DNA from: Devosia sp.
Lineage (GTDB): Bacteria; Pseudomonadota; Alphaproteobacteria; Rhizobiales; Devosiaceae
Assembly (NCBI GenBank): GCA_015234425.1
Contig: JADGNE010000004.1
Location: forward strand, 1 to 64,000
Reading direction: 5' to 3'
DNA length: 64,000 nt
Each line of letters starts with the position of its first letter. The stretch's first letter is position 1. The notes under the pieces are model-generated. The model was not told the origin of the DNA, ran no database searches, and saw only the letters and a program-made list of their open reading frames with translations. The position numbers and the translations under genes are program-made. Below, in pieces: positions 45,419 through 53,821 of the stretch.

Positions 45419-45858
45419 GACGGCCTTTTACGAAATGGGAGGGCGGTCGCCGTCAGCGCTATGGCACCGGCCCAAGCGCCAAGAGCTGTGATCGGCATGG
45501 CCACAGTCAGCCGGTTCTCGAAGGTCGAGACGACGATGATGATGCCCAGCACACCGCTTATGGCGCCCAAGCCAAGGCAAAGCGGGATGAGTTTTGCCAG
45601 GCTCCAGTGGCTCACCCTGGGATAGACTGCCCAATAGGCGAAGGCGGCCAGCATGGCGGGGACGAGGCCGAAGAGATAGCCGAAGCTGAGGATGACGAGA
45701 GAGAACTCAGGGTCAGCGAGAAAAACTTCATCCGGGGGATCGGCGAGGAAAAGCCCACCGACGCCCAGGATGGTGCCCACCAGGGGGCCGAGAAACACAA
45801 TCGCCGCGAGGCGCGTGCCATTTGGCCGGTCGTCGGCCCTGGTGGCAGTTTCAATCAC
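45415..45858 (-). CDS. Small membrane protein of the cob operon, unknown function
   Basis: A 147-residue protein with four predicted membrane helices (about residues 17-38, 50-75, 88-110 and 119-140) and short loops. I recognise no family. The start is GTG at 45858, overlapping the cobW stop as GTGA; its own stop overlaps the cobN start by 4 bases. Its place between cobW and cobN, downstream of a B12 riboswitch and the CbtAB transporter, suggests a membrane role in cobalt or corrinoid handling; this is inference from context only. Confidence 0.75.
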   Translation of the reverse strand: MIETATRADDRPNGTRLAAIVFLGPLVGTILGVGGLFLADPPDEVFLADPEFSLVILSFGYLFGLVPAMLAAFAYWAVYPRVSHWSLAKLIPLCLGLGAISGVLGIIIVVSTFENRLTVAMPITALGAWAGAIALTATALPFRKRPS

Positions 45859-46904
45859 GCTGCGGCCTGCTGCAGGCTTGCGGTGATCGCAGCGCGGTCA
45901 AGCGGGCTTTCGCCAATGACAACAAGCGCGGTTTCGCGCACTTCATCGGCCTTCCATGGGCGGTCGAAATAGGCGGTGACGCGTGGGCCGACGGCCTGGA
46001 TCGCGAGGCGCGCGGCAGCTCCCGGAACGGCGGCAAAGCCCTTCAGACGCAGCACCTCGTGTGCCTTGATGGTGTCGGCGATGACGGCGAGCAGCTGATC
46101 CTTGCCCTCGATCGTGGGCAGGTGGATCGAAAAACTGTCGAAATCGTCGTGCTCGTGGGTCTCGCCGCCGTGCTCGAGCTCGTGATGGCTGGGGCGATTG
46201 GCGATGTCGTCTTCCGAGCCCATGCCCATGCCGAGCAGCGCGGTGATATCGACATGGCCATTGGCGGCGCGAACGATGCCGACGCCGGGGCGCAACTCGG
46301 CGCGGATATTGGCCTCGACCTTTTCGAGCATGGCGGCATCAACGAGATCGGTCTTGTTGATGATGATCATGTCGGCGGCCGAGAGCTGATCTTCGAACAG
46401 CTCGCCGAGCGGGGTCTCGTGATCGAGCATTTCGTCCTGGCGGCGCTGGGCATCGACGGCAGCTTCGTCGGAGGCAAAACGGCCTTCGGCAAGGGCGGCA
46501 GCGTCGGCGACGGTGACCACACCATCAATGGTGACCTGGGCCTTGATCTCGGGCCAGTTGAAGGCGCGGATCAGCGGCTGCGGGAGAGCGAGGCCCGAGG
46601 TTTCGATGATGATGTGATCGAACTTTTCCTCGCGGGCGAGCAGCGCCTGCATGGTGGGGATGAACTCATCGGCCACGGTGCAGCAGATGCAGCCATTGGA
46701 GAGCTCGACCATATCCTCTTCGCGGCAGGTCTCGTCGCCGCAACCGGCCAGAATATCCTTGTCGACACCGAGATCACCGAACTCGTTGATGATCAGCGCG
46801 ATGCGCTTGCCCTTGGGGGCATGGGCCAGCATGTGGCGGACCAGCGTGGTCTTGCCGGCACCGAGGAAGCCGGTGATGACGGTGGTGGGGATCTTTGCGG
46901 TCAT
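45855..46904 (-). CDS. cobW: Cobalamin biosynthesis GTPase CobW
   Basis: A 349-residue G3E-family GTPase thought to deliver cobalt to the CobNST chelatase. The P-loop GFLGAGKTT is at residues 12-20, the metal-binding GCICC at 71-75, and the guanine-specificity motif NKTDL in the middle. A His-rich stretch (HHELEHGGETHEHDD) precedes the C-terminal domain and may hold metal. It overlaps cbtA and the next gene by 4 bases each. Zinc-linked G3E proteins look similar, but the cob context favours CobW. Confidence 0.95.
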   Translation of the reverse strand: MTAKIPTTVITGFLGAGKTTLVRHMLAHAPKGKRIALIINEFGDLGVDKDILAGCGDETCREEDMVELSNGCICCTVADEFIPTMQALLAREEKFDHIIIETSGLALPQPLIRAFNWPEIKAQVTIDGVVTVADAAALAEGRFASDEAAVDAQRRQDEMLDHETPLGELFEDQLSAADMIIINKTDLVDAAMLEKVEANIRAELRPGVGIVRAANGHVDITALLGMGMGSEDDIANRPSHHELEHGGETHEHDDFDSFSIHLPTIEGKDQLLAVIADTIKAHEVLRLKGFAAVPGAAARLAIQAVGPRVTAYFDRPWKADEVRETALVVIGESPLDRAAITASLQQAAA

Positions 46905-47635
46905 GCGAGGGCTCCAGTGCGACCGCCAGTACGGGCGGCGCGATAATCATTGAACCAGCCAAAAGCGAGGCCGAGGGCGACCCAGAACAGGGCGCCGTTG
47001 AAGAGGACGGCCGAGACGAACTCGGCAGTGAGACGCGGCGGAACGCCGGACGGATCATCGGGGGCGACGGGCGCCTGGATGAGATGGGGCAGGATGATGA
47101 CCGCCACCGCCACGGCAAGAGCCCAGGGCGCGCGGAATTTTGCCACCAGCACAAGGGCCGCGCCGGTCGAGACGGCAGCGCCTGCCCACCACAGCTGGCG
47201 GGCAAAAGTATCGGCCACAGGCATGCCCGGCATGCCGGGCGGCAGGCCCAGCGCTGGCGCGAGGGTAAAGGCGGCAAAACCACCGAGCCCCCACAGCAGG
47301 CCATTGGCGAAAGTGATGGGGATGTTGAACAGCACCGAGACCGCGCCAAGGATCAGCGCATAACCCGCGGCCATCAGGAGATTGGCGAAGATGGTGTAGG
47401 CGGTGCGCTCAACGCCATCCTGCGGCGCCCATTCGTCTTCGTCGTGGGAACGAGCCGGCACTGCCGCAGCACTCGTGTCAGCGGCAGCTTCCTCGTGGTG
47501 GTGATCGGCACCAGAGCCTTCATAGGCTTCGGCGGCAAAGATCAGCGGGGTGACGCGCCAAGCCTGGAATGCAGACGTGACAAGGCCAGCACAAAGCGCT
47601 GCGACAAGCGCAGCGAAAAACAGATTGCGGAACAT
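46901..47635 (-). CDS. cbtA: Cobalt transporter subunit CbtA
   Basis: A 244-residue membrane protein of the CbtA family, a predicted cobalt importer found under B12 riboswitches. It begins with MFRNLFFAALVAALCAGLV, has a His/Asp/Glu-rich periplasmic loop after helix 1 (GADHHHEEAA), and four further helices including LGGFAAFTLAPALGLPPGMPG. It follows cbtB by 30 bases and overlaps cobW by 4. Confidence 0.93.
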   Translation of the reverse strand: MFRNLFFAALVAALCAGLVTSAFQAWRVTPLIFAAEAYEGSGADHHHEEAAADTSAAAVPARSHDEDEWAPQDGVERTAYTIFANLLMAAGYALILGAVSVLFNIPITFANGLLWGLGGFAAFTLAPALGLPPGMPGMPVADTFARQLWWAGAAVSTGAALVLVAKFRAPWALAVAVAVIILPHLIQAPVAPDDPSGVPPRLTAEFVSAVLFNGALFWVALGLAFGWFNDYRAARTGGRTGALA

Positions 47636-47665
47636 TTTTGTCTCTCTAAAGCCCGAACCGCTGCC

Positions 47666-47848
47666 TTAGTGGCAGGGGAAGCCCATGGCGTGGCGGGTGT
47701 CGTGTGCGCCGTTGTGCAGGCGATAGTCGCCGGCAAAACCGGTGCCGACGAGCAGCGTCGTGCCAAGGAACAGGGCAAGCAGCCCGGCCATGAGGCGCTG
47801 GGACAGCGAGAGAGAGGACAGGGAAGAGGAAACAGTGGTCGTGCTCAT
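47666..47848 (-). CDS. cbtB: Cobalt transporter subunit CbtB
   Basis: A 60-residue single-helix protein of the CbtB family. The membrane helix (LMAGLLALFLGTTLLVGTG) is followed by the family's His-rich end, with HDTRHAMGFPCH, a likely metal-binding site. The ATG at 47848 has GGAGGG 7 bases upstream; the frame's upstream extension runs into the riboswitch and is rejected. It is the first gene after the riboswitch. Confidence 0.93.
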   Translation of the reverse strand: MSTTTVSSSLSSLSLSQRLMAGLLALFLGTTLLVGTGFAGDYRLHNGAHDTRHAMGFPCH

Positions 47849-47883
47849 GCAGGCACCCTCCGTGCGCAGGATTGATCGGCGTG

Positions 47884-48070
47884 TGTCGGCAGGTCTCCTG
47901 GCTGGCGGTGAGTAAAGCCCCCTCGCCTTCCCGGCGCCGATTGGCGCCAGTGGCGAAATGAGGGGGCGCACCGCTTACAGTTGCGGGGGCAGCCACGGAA
48001 TTGGTCCCTTATGGGTACGCCGCACCGTGTTCCCTTTTGATCCCCTTGTGCCCTTGCACGCGGGGAACCG
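47884..48070 (-). promoter_or_regulatory. Cobalamin (B12) riboswitch
   Basis: Read on the minus strand, the leader contains AAGGGAACACGGTGCGGCG, then GGCTGCCCCCGCAACTGTAA with AGCGG, then GCCACTGG with CGGGAAGGCG, and finally the B12 box AGCCAGGAGACCTGCC (plus-strand 47888-47903). These are the conserved core elements of the adenosylcobalamin riboswitch, in the right order. The B12 box ends 39 bases before the cbtB start codon, close to its ribosome site, so control may be translational. It should turn down the cbtB-cobO operon when B12 is plentiful. Confidence 0.96.
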
Positions 48071-48107
48071 TCACAACACAACCTCTACGCCCTTGGAGGG
48101 CGCGGGG

Positions 48108-48764
48108 TCAATATTCCGGCAGGGGTATGTGATCGGGCCACGGATAACCAACGCTGACATGGGTGACGCGCGTGCCGATCTCGTCGAGCAGCGGCATGTC
48201 GGAGTTGAGCTCGATATCGCCGGCCACCGAGATGGTGTCGATGGTTTCGGGGTAGTCATCGGCAGGCGAGAAGCGGTAGCCGACATGACAATTGGGATCG
48301 GGCTCGAAGAGATCGCCGACTTCGATCCAGGCGTAGCCGCCGTAATCCCACCAGAAGCCGCCCAGCTTGAAGGGCTGGCCATTGAGCGCCTCAACCTCGT
48401 CGATGCTCATGCCGACCTGGACGCCGCCCGGAGCGACCTGGCCTGGAGACAGGTCGATGTTGCTGGGATAGGCGAGGTTTTCCTCATCGTACCAGAGGAC
48501 TTCCATCTTGCGGGTCGGATCGTCGGGATAGATCGTCGTGCCGAGCAGCTCCATGCCTTCTGGACCGTAAATGGTGCCGGTGACGACATTGTCGGCCCCG
48601 AAGTGCTCCCGCAGCCGTGCATCAGTGGTATCGGCGCCGAAGATGCCTTCGCAAAGGAACTGCTCAGCCGGAGGGGATTTGGCCTTGTCCTTGTCCTTGG
48701 CGGCGGACGGCGAAACGGCAATGAGAACGGCGCTCAGCGCCAAAAGTCCGATGCGGACAGGCAT
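48108..48764 (-). CDS. Exported protein of unknown function (DUF1131-like?)
   Basis: A 218-residue protein with a signal peptide (MPVRIGLLALSAVLIAVSPSAA) followed by a Lys/Asp-rich linker. The mature part contains VGMSIDEVEALNGQPFKLGGFWWDYGGYAW, the kind of segment seen in SmpA/OmlA-like and DUF1131-type envelope proteins; the assignment is weak. Two cysteines are present (FLCEG, PNCHV). The ATG at 48764 has GGGGGAG 10 bases upstream. It ends about 38 bases before the riboswitch region on the same strand. Confidence 0.65.
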   Translation of the reverse strand: MPVRIGLLALSAVLIAVSPSAAKDKDKAKSPPAEQFLCEGIFGADTTDARLREHFGADNVVTGTIYGPEGMELLGTTIYPDDPTRKMEVLWYDEENLAYPSNIDLSPGQVAPGGVQVGMSIDEVEALNGQPFKLGGFWWDYGGYAWIEVGDLFEPDPNCHVGYRFSPADDYPETIDTISVAGDIELNSDMPLLDEIGTRVTHVSVGYPWPDHIPLPEY

Positions 48765-48866
48765 GATGATCAATCTCCCCCTGGATGCGGCCATTGTGTC
48801 GCAAGCAAGGACCGCCTGCAATCAACGACTCAGCTTATGAACGGGGGGTGAAAGAAGGATTTTGCG

Positions 48867-49118
48867 ATGAAGCCGATCAAGTTTGACCGCGATGAAACCA
48901 AGGCGATCGTCGCCGAGATCCAGGACTATTTCCGCGTTGAGCTGGACCAGTCGATCGGGGCCATTCCGGCGGAGATGCTGATGCAATTCTTTGCCGACAA
49001 GATGGGCGCCTATTACTACAATCGCGGGCTGCACGACGCCCAGGCGCTGGTGCGCAAGAAGATCGACGACGTCAGCGACGATATCTTCTCGCTCGAGCAG
49101 CCAACGAAGGTGCGCTGA
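48867..49118 (+). CDS. DUF2164 family protein
   Basis: An 83-residue soluble protein of the DUF2164 family: IVAEIQDYFRVELDQSIGAIPAEMLMQFFADKMG followed by YYYNRGLHDAQALVRKK. Function is unknown. GAAGGA lies just upstream of the ATG. It is divergent from the exported-protein gene and followed by the DUF486 gene after 71 bases. Confidence 0.88.
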   Translation: MKPIKFDRDETKAIVAEIQDYFRVELDQSIGAIPAEMLMQFFADKMGAYYYNRGLHDAQALVRKKIDDVSDDIFSLEQPTKVR

Positions 49119-49189
49119 GACGCGCGCGCCCACTTCCGCCGAACCACGTTCACGGCTAAATCAGGCTGTCTCGTCTTGAGGAGGAAGCC

Positions 49190-49546
49190 TTGGGCTTCAA
49201 CTTTGCCACGCTGGCCCCGATCGGGCTGCTGATTGCGTCCAATCTGTTCATGACCTTTGCCTGGTACGGGCACCTCAAATTCCCCAGCGCAACGCTGTGG
49301 GTGGTGGTGCTGATCAGCTGGGGCATTGCCTTTTTTGAATATTGGCTGGCCGTGCCGGCCAACCGGATCGGCTATGGCGTCTATTCAGGGGCCGAACTCA
49401 AGACCATCCAGGAGGTCATATCCCTCTCGGTCTTTGTGCTGTTTGCCGTGTTCTATCTCGGCGAGAAGCTGACGTGGAACCACGGCATCGGCTTTGCGCT
49501 GATCGCGCTGGGCGCCTTCTTCATCTTCAAGGGGCCGCTGAAATAG
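49190..49546 (+). CDS. DMT-superfamily protein of the DUF486 type
   Basis: A 118-residue membrane protein with four predicted helices and no large loops, matching DUF486: ASNLFMTFAWYGHLKF, ISWGIAFFEYWLAVPANRIGY and LKTIQEVISLSVFVLFAVFYL. It resembles half of a drug/metabolite transporter and may work as a dimer; the substrate is unknown. The start is TTG at 49190, preceded by GAGGAGGA, a strong ribosome site. Confidence 0.88.
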   Translation: MGFNFATLAPIGLLIASNLFMTFAWYGHLKFPSATLWVVVLISWGIAFFEYWLAVPANRIGYGVYSGAELKTIQEVISLSVFVLFAVFYLGEKLTWNHGIGFALIALGAFFIFKGPLK

Positions 49547-49568
49547 CGACCCCTCTTGTCTGGCGCGG

Positions 49569-50750
49569 TCAGTGATCAGCAAGGACACCGCCCACGGCAA
49601 CAAGACTTGAGGGCGTGCCACCGAGTTCAATGGCGCCCGTGAGCTCAAAGGTATCAAGACCGAGCTTGTGGACCTTACCGGCGGCCGGATCGGACACCAG
49701 CAGCACGTCCCCTGCCTGCGCCAGGCGCGGCATGGGCGCGCCATGCCCGCCGTCGGTCGCGTAGGGCTCAGTCACCTGGACCGAACGCTTGAGCTGAGCG
49801 GTGACGACGTCAAATTCATGCACGGAGCCATCGGCGAGAAGCAAATAGGCCAGGCGAGAATTGCTGCCATTGAGGGTGAAGTGAATACGGTGGCCCGGCA
49901 AGTCTATGACGCGGATCGGGTTTTCGGCATCTGGCTCAATGAGCGCGATGGCGCGTGCGCCGTAATTGGCGAGGAAGAATTCCATCGTCTTCCCGCCCAG
50001 GAGCGACCCGACACGGCCTTCCTGCAGGCCAGCCGAAGACAGGAACGTGACCTCAGACCCACCGCCACGGGCGATCAACACACCGTCCGAACACCCGAAG
50101 GCAATAAGGCGGCCTGATGTGGCTTCTCCATGGACGTCGGCGCATTGATCAATGGTTGCGGTGAGCGCGCCGTCTGCATCGAATAGAAGGAAGCCGGAAG
50201 GCAACCGCCCGTCTTCATCCGCGGGGCGGGTCACAATGGCATCGCCGTTAGACGGGACGGCCACGCCATGGTGCGGCGTGCCGCTATCGAACGAGCTGAT
50301 CTCGGCCTTTCCGGAGAGCCAGTTGCGCTCGGAGAGAATGCTGGCCTTGCCAGAGCCATCGAAATAAACGGCGAGATGACCGGCATGCTCGACGAAATGA
50401 GTGGGTTTCTCGCCTTCAATTGCGAGATCGAGGGGCGCGGGCGCAGAAATCTTGAGGTCGCTATGCCCGTGATCGTCGCGTTCGATGCCGGAGAAAAAGG
50501 CATCGACGCGATTGGCATTGCTTTGAACAGCGAAAATTCCCTGTCCTGACTGACTGGCATAGAGCGTGGCGGGCGCAGTGACGTCAAAGGTTTCGAGAGT
50601 TTCGCCGGTTTCAAGTTCGATGACCGAAACCGTCGGCACAGCGCTGTCGGCCACAAAGAGGCGCCAGTGGGAATGATGATGATCTTCCGCATGAGCGGCC
50701 GGGATCAACGAGGAGCTGACGAGAAGAGCAGTTAAGGTGAGCAGGCGCAT
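49569..50750 (-). CDS. aztD: Periplasmic zinc metallochaperone AztD
   Basis: A 393-residue protein with a signal peptide (cleaved near HAED) and an N-terminal DHHHSHW metal site. The rest is a seven-bladed-propeller-like chain with repeated segments such as WRLFVADSAVPTVSVIELETG and GDVLLVSDPAAGKVHKLGLDT. It resembles AztD of Paracoccus denitrificans, which hands Zn2+ to an ABC binding protein. Here no aztABC is present; a znuABC system is adjacent instead. A Zur-box-like palindrome starts 11 bases upstream of its start. Confidence 0.88.
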   Translation of the reverse strand: MRLLTLTALLVSSSLIPAAHAEDHHHSHWRLFVADSAVPTVSVIELETGETLETFDVTAPATLYASQSGQGIFAVQSNANRVDAFFSGIERDDHGHSDLKISAPAPLDLAIEGEKPTHFVEHAGHLAVYFDGSGKASILSERNWLSGKAEISSFDSGTPHHGVAVPSNGDAIVTRPADEDGRLPSGFLLFDADGALTATIDQCADVHGEATSGRLIAFGCSDGVLIARGGGSEVTFLSSAGLQEGRVGSLLGGKTMEFFLANYGARAIALIEPDAENPIRVIDLPGHRIHFTLNGSNSRLAYLLLADGSVHEFDVVTAQLKRSVQVTEPYATDGGHGAPMPRLAQAGDVLLVSDPAAGKVHKLGLDTFELTGAIELGGTPSSLVAVGGVLADH

Positions 50751-50760
50751 GGGCTTTCCG

Positions 50761-50777
50761 ATATGTTAGAACATAAC
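50761..50777. promoter_or_regulatory. Zur-box-like palindrome upstream of aztD
   Basis: TATGTT-AG-AACATA at 50762-50775 is a perfect inverted repeat with a 2-base centre, followed by AC. It is close in sequence to the palindromes at 51893-51938 and to known alphaproteobacterial Zur boxes built on ATGTTAT/ATAACAT half-sites. It lies 11 bases before the aztD start codon. Confidence 0.78.
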
Positions 50778-50867
50778 AAAATGAGCAAAATGGACGTTAC
50801 GAGGCAGGCCCCAAAAGGAGCCCGCACCTCCCTCCCGCCGGGCGGCAAGAGGGAAGATCGAAGCAGA

Positions 50868-51863
50868 TCAGTTCAGGCAGTCAGCAATATTGGTCGCAAG
50901 GGTCCGGAGGAGTTCGGCATAAAGACCAGGGCCTTCGCTGAGCGCGCTGCCTTCGGGATCAAGCGTGCCCACTTTGGCCTCGGTGCCTTCGACGATGGTG
51001 TTGACGATGGCCGGCTGGAAATTGGGCTCCGCAAAGACACAGGTGGCGCCCAGCTCGGCAACCTTGGCCCGCAGTTCATCAATGCGCCCTGCCCCCGGCA
51101 TGGCTTCGGGCGAAACGGTGACCGTGCCGGCCAAGGTGAGGCCGAACCGGGCCTCGAAATACTGGTAGGCGTCGTGGAAGACGACAAAAGGCTTTGCTGC
51201 GACCGGCTCGAGGATGCCGGCGATCTCCGTGGTAAGGACTGAAAGCTCGGCCCGGGTGGCCTCGGCATTGGCAGCGTAGATTGCGGCATTGTCCGGATCG
51301 GCGGCGCTCAGCTCGGCGGCGATATCCGTGACCATGAGCGCCGCGTTTTCGGGATCGAGCCAGAAATGGAGATCGGACGCTTCGTGATGGTCGTGCCCAT
51401 CATCATCATGGGTGTGCTCGTCATGTGCGTGGTCGTCGTCATGTGAATGGTCGTCATGATCGTGGTCATGGCCTTCATGGTCGTGCGCATGGTCATGCGC
51501 CTCGAAGGCGCCGCCCTCGCGGACCGGGAGCAGCTTTATGCCGTCAGCTTTGCTGAGTTCGATGATTTCGGCATTACTGGAGAGGGTTTTGAGGGCATCG
51601 TCCAGGAATATCTCAAAACCCGGGCCGGTCCAGAAAACAATGTCCGCACTCTCAAGCGCTGCCGCGTCCGATGGCCGGAGAGCGTAGTCATGCGGCGAGG
51701 CTGCACCCTTAACGAGGAGGATCGGCGCGCCGGTGTCGCCCATGACCGCGGCGACAAGGGAATGGATGGGTTTTGTAGAGGCGACGACATTAGGCGCGGC
51801 TATCGCGGTGCCGGCCATAAGCAGCGTGGCAGCGGCGGCGAAGGAAAGGGCTGTTCTGTGCAT
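50868..51863 (-). CDS. znuA: Zinc ABC transporter substrate-binding protein ZnuA
   Basis: A 331-residue cluster A-I binding protein for periplasmic Zn2+. The signal peptide is followed by the first ligand His34 (STKPIHSLV). A His/Asp-rich loop spans about residues 121-161, as in high-affinity zinc ZnuA rather than manganese proteins. Later ligand segments include DLHFWLDPENA and VFHDAYQYFE. It is divergent from znuC, with two Zur-box-like sites between them. aztD lies behind it on the same strand but has its own box. Confidence 0.95.
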   Translation of the reverse strand: MHRTALSFAAAATLLMAGTAIAAPNVVASTKPIHSLVAAVMGDTGAPILLVKGAASPHDYALRPSDAAALESADIVFWTGPGFEIFLDDALKTLSSNAEIIELSKADGIKLLPVREGGAFEAHDHAHDHEGHDHDHDDHSHDDDHAHDEHTHDDDGHDHHEASDLHFWLDPENAALMVTDIAAELSAADPDNAAIYAANAEATRAELSVLTTEIAGILEPVAAKPFVVFHDAYQYFEARFGLTLAGTVTVSPEAMPGAGRIDELRAKVAELGATCVFAEPNFQPAIVNTIVEGTEAKVGTLDPEGSALSEGPGLYAELLRTLATNIADCLN

Positions 51864-51892
51864 CGTCTGGCCTCATGATGAAAGTCAGCGTG

Positions 51893-51938
51893 ATATGTTA
51901 TGTTATTACGCTTGCCGGGGTGTTATGCTATAACGTAT
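51893..51938. promoter_or_regulatory. Two Zur-box-like sites between znuA and znuC
   Basis: ATATGTTATGTTATTAC at 51893-51909 and TGTTATGCTATAACGTA at 51921-51937 each carry GTTAT/ATAAC half-sites; the second contains the palindrome GTTAT-GCT-ATAAC at 51922-51934. Both lie in the short region between divergent starts, so one regulator could shut both sides. The regulator is probably the Fur-family protein encoded downstream of znuB. Confidence 0.78.
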
Positions 51939-52031
51939 TGAAATGCGTCAAGAGAGGTTTTGCGGAAAAGCGCAGTGCGCATTTTCCGGTGCCTCGCCTC
52001 CGTCCGGCGCTCCAAGGATAGCTCAGCCGCA

Positions 52032-52847
52032 ATGCACGATCATCGCCACAGGGAAAATCTGATCAGCCTGAAAAATGCCGGAGTGCGGCGTGGCGGGCGC
52101 GTCTTGGTGGAGGGGGTCGATCTGTCGATCGCCCGCGGCGAAATCCTTACGCTGATCGGCCCGAACGGATCGGGCAAATCGACGACCGCCAAAATGGTGA
52201 CGGGCGTTATCAAGCCGGATATGGGCCAGGTTGAGCGCAAGGCCGGGCTGACCATTGGCTATGTGCCGCAAAAGCTCGCCATCGACTGGACGCTGCCGCT
52301 TACGGTCGAGCGGCTGATGAATTTGACCGGACGTTTTCCGAACACCGAAATCGCGGCGGCGCTGGAGGCAGTTGGTGCGAGCCGCCTGCTACATGCAGCG
52401 GTGCAGGAATTGTCGGGCGGCGAATTCCAGCGCGTGCTGTTTGCACGGGCGATGATCCGCAAGCCGGATCTGCTGGTGCTCGACGAGCCGGTGCAGGGCG
52501 TCGATTTTTCGGGCGAAGTGGCGCTCTATCAGTTGATCCGCGAGATCCGCGACACGACCGGCGCCGGCATCTTGCTGATCAGCCATGACCTGCATGTGGT
52601 GATGGCCGAGACCGACACGGTGATCTGCCTCAATGGTCACGTCTGCTGCCGGGGCACGCCGAGCACGGTCAAACGCGATCCGGCCTATCTGCGCCTTTTC
52701 GGCGAGCGGGCGCATTCCGCGCTGGCGATCTACCAGCATCACCACGACCACGAACACCATGACGATGGCTGTGTGGTGGGAGCGGAAGACGGGCATGAGC
52801 ATGCGCACCACCATCACGACCACGAGGGGCACAGCCATGCGAAGTGA
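52032..52847 (+). CDS. znuC: Zinc ABC transporter ATP-binding protein ZnuC
   Basis: A 271-residue ATPase of the zinc importer. Walker A is LIGPNGSGKSTTAK, the signature LSGGEFQRVLFARA, Walker B LLVLDEPVQGVD and the switch His in LISHDLH. Both ends are His-rich (MHDHRHRE; and HHHDHEHHDDG to EHAHHHHDHEGHSHAK), which may sense or buffer zinc. The frame is open to a TTG at 51960; the ATG at 52032 starts the homology, though its ribosome site is weak. Confidence 0.95.
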   Translation: MHDHRHRENLISLKNAGVRRGGRVLVEGVDLSIARGEILTLIGPNGSGKSTTAKMVTGVIKPDMGQVERKAGLTIGYVPQKLAIDWTLPLTVERLMNLTGRFPNTEIAAALEAVGASRLLHAAVQELSGGEFQRVLFARAMIRKPDLLVLDEPVQGVDFSGEVALYQLIREIRDTTGAGILLISHDLHVVMAETDTVICLNGHVCCRGTPSTVKRDPAYLRLFGERAHSALAIYQHHHDHEHHDDGCVVGAEDGHEHAHHHHDHEGHSHAK

Positions 52848-52868
52848 GGCGACGAGTCTGTTGACCAA

Positions 52869-52980
52869 GACCCCACCCCACCCTCATTCCCTCCCCATCA
52901 AGGGGAGGGAGGCGCAAGCACGACCTTCTCAGCTCCATCGTCTCCCTCCCCCTTGTGGGGAGGGATCAAGGGTGGGGGTG
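52869..52980. repeat. Inverted pair of REP-like units between znuC and znuB
   Basis: Units at 52869-52913 (CCCTCATTCCCTCCCC against GGGGAGGGAGG) and 52940-52980 (inverted, CCCTTGTGGGGAGGGATC) fill the 155-base gap inside the znuCB-zur operon. The resulting mRNA hairpins might protect or separate the two halves of the message. Confidence 0.84.
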
Positions 52981-53002
52981 CAAGTGGAACTGGGGGCTGG
53001 CC

Positions 53003-53821
53003 ATGTTCGGTGATTTCTTTTCGCGCGCACTGATTGCGGGCGTGGGGCTGACGGCGGTGACGGGGCCGCTGGGGTGCTTTGTCGTCTGGCGGCGCATGGC
53101 CTATTTCGGGGATACGATGGCCCATTCGGCGCTGCTGGGCGTGGCGATTTCCATCCTCCTCTCGATGAATATGACGCTGGGCGTGTTTGCCGTGGCGGCC
53201 CTGGTGGCGGGAGCGCTGCTGCTGCTGCAGAAGCAGAACACGCTGCCAACGGACGCGCTCCTCGGCATTCTGAGCCATTCCTCGCTGGCCGTGGGGCTTG
53301 TGCTGGTGGGGCTGCTGACCAGCGTGCGCATTGATCTCATGGGCTTTCTGTTCGGCGACATTCTCGCGGTTTCGACCGAAGACATCGCTGTCATCTATGG
53401 CGGCGGCGCGGCGATCCTGTTCATGCTGTGGCTCAACTGGCGACCGCTGCTGGCGGCGACGGTGAGCCCGGAACTGGCTGAGGCCGAGGGCCTGCGGCCG
53501 GAAGTCAGCCGCATTATCCTCATGCTGCTCATGGCCAGCGTCATCGCCATTGCCATGAAACTGGTTGGCGTGATGCTGATCACCTCGCTGCTGATCATCC
53601 CCGCGGCGACCGCGCGGCGGCTGAGTTCCACGCCGGAAATGATGGCGCTGGTGGCCGCAGCGCTGGGCGCGATTGCCGTAGTGGCGGGGCTGTTCGGCTC
53701 CCGCACCTGGGACAGCGCGTCGGGCCCGTCCATCGTCGTTGCTGCATTACTGATTTTTCTTGTGTCCCTGACGGTCCCGACCGATCGTCTCTTTGGCAGG
53801 AGGGAACGCCATGGCGCATAG
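53003..53821 (+). CDS. znuB: Zinc ABC transporter permease ZnuB
   Basis: A 272-residue permease with about eight membrane helices. Family segments are GPLGCFVVWRRMAYFGDTMAHSALLGVA, LMGFLFGDILAVS and MKLVGVMLITSLLIIPAATAR. The ATG at 53003 begins the homology; the upstream open frame is REP sequence. Its stop overlaps the zur start by 11 bases. Confidence 0.95.
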   Translation: MFGDFFSRALIAGVGLTAVTGPLGCFVVWRRMAYFGDTMAHSALLGVAISILLSMNMTLGVFAVAALVAGALLLLQKQNTLPTDALLGILSHSSLAVGLVLVGLLTSVRIDLMGFLFGDILAVSTEDIAVIYGGGAAILFMLWLNWRPLLAATVSPELAEAEGLRPEVSRIILMLLMASVIAIAMKLVGVMLITSLLIIPAATARRLSSTPEMMALVAAALGAIAVVAGLFGSRTWDSASGPSIVVAALLIFLVSLTVPTDRLFGRRERHGA

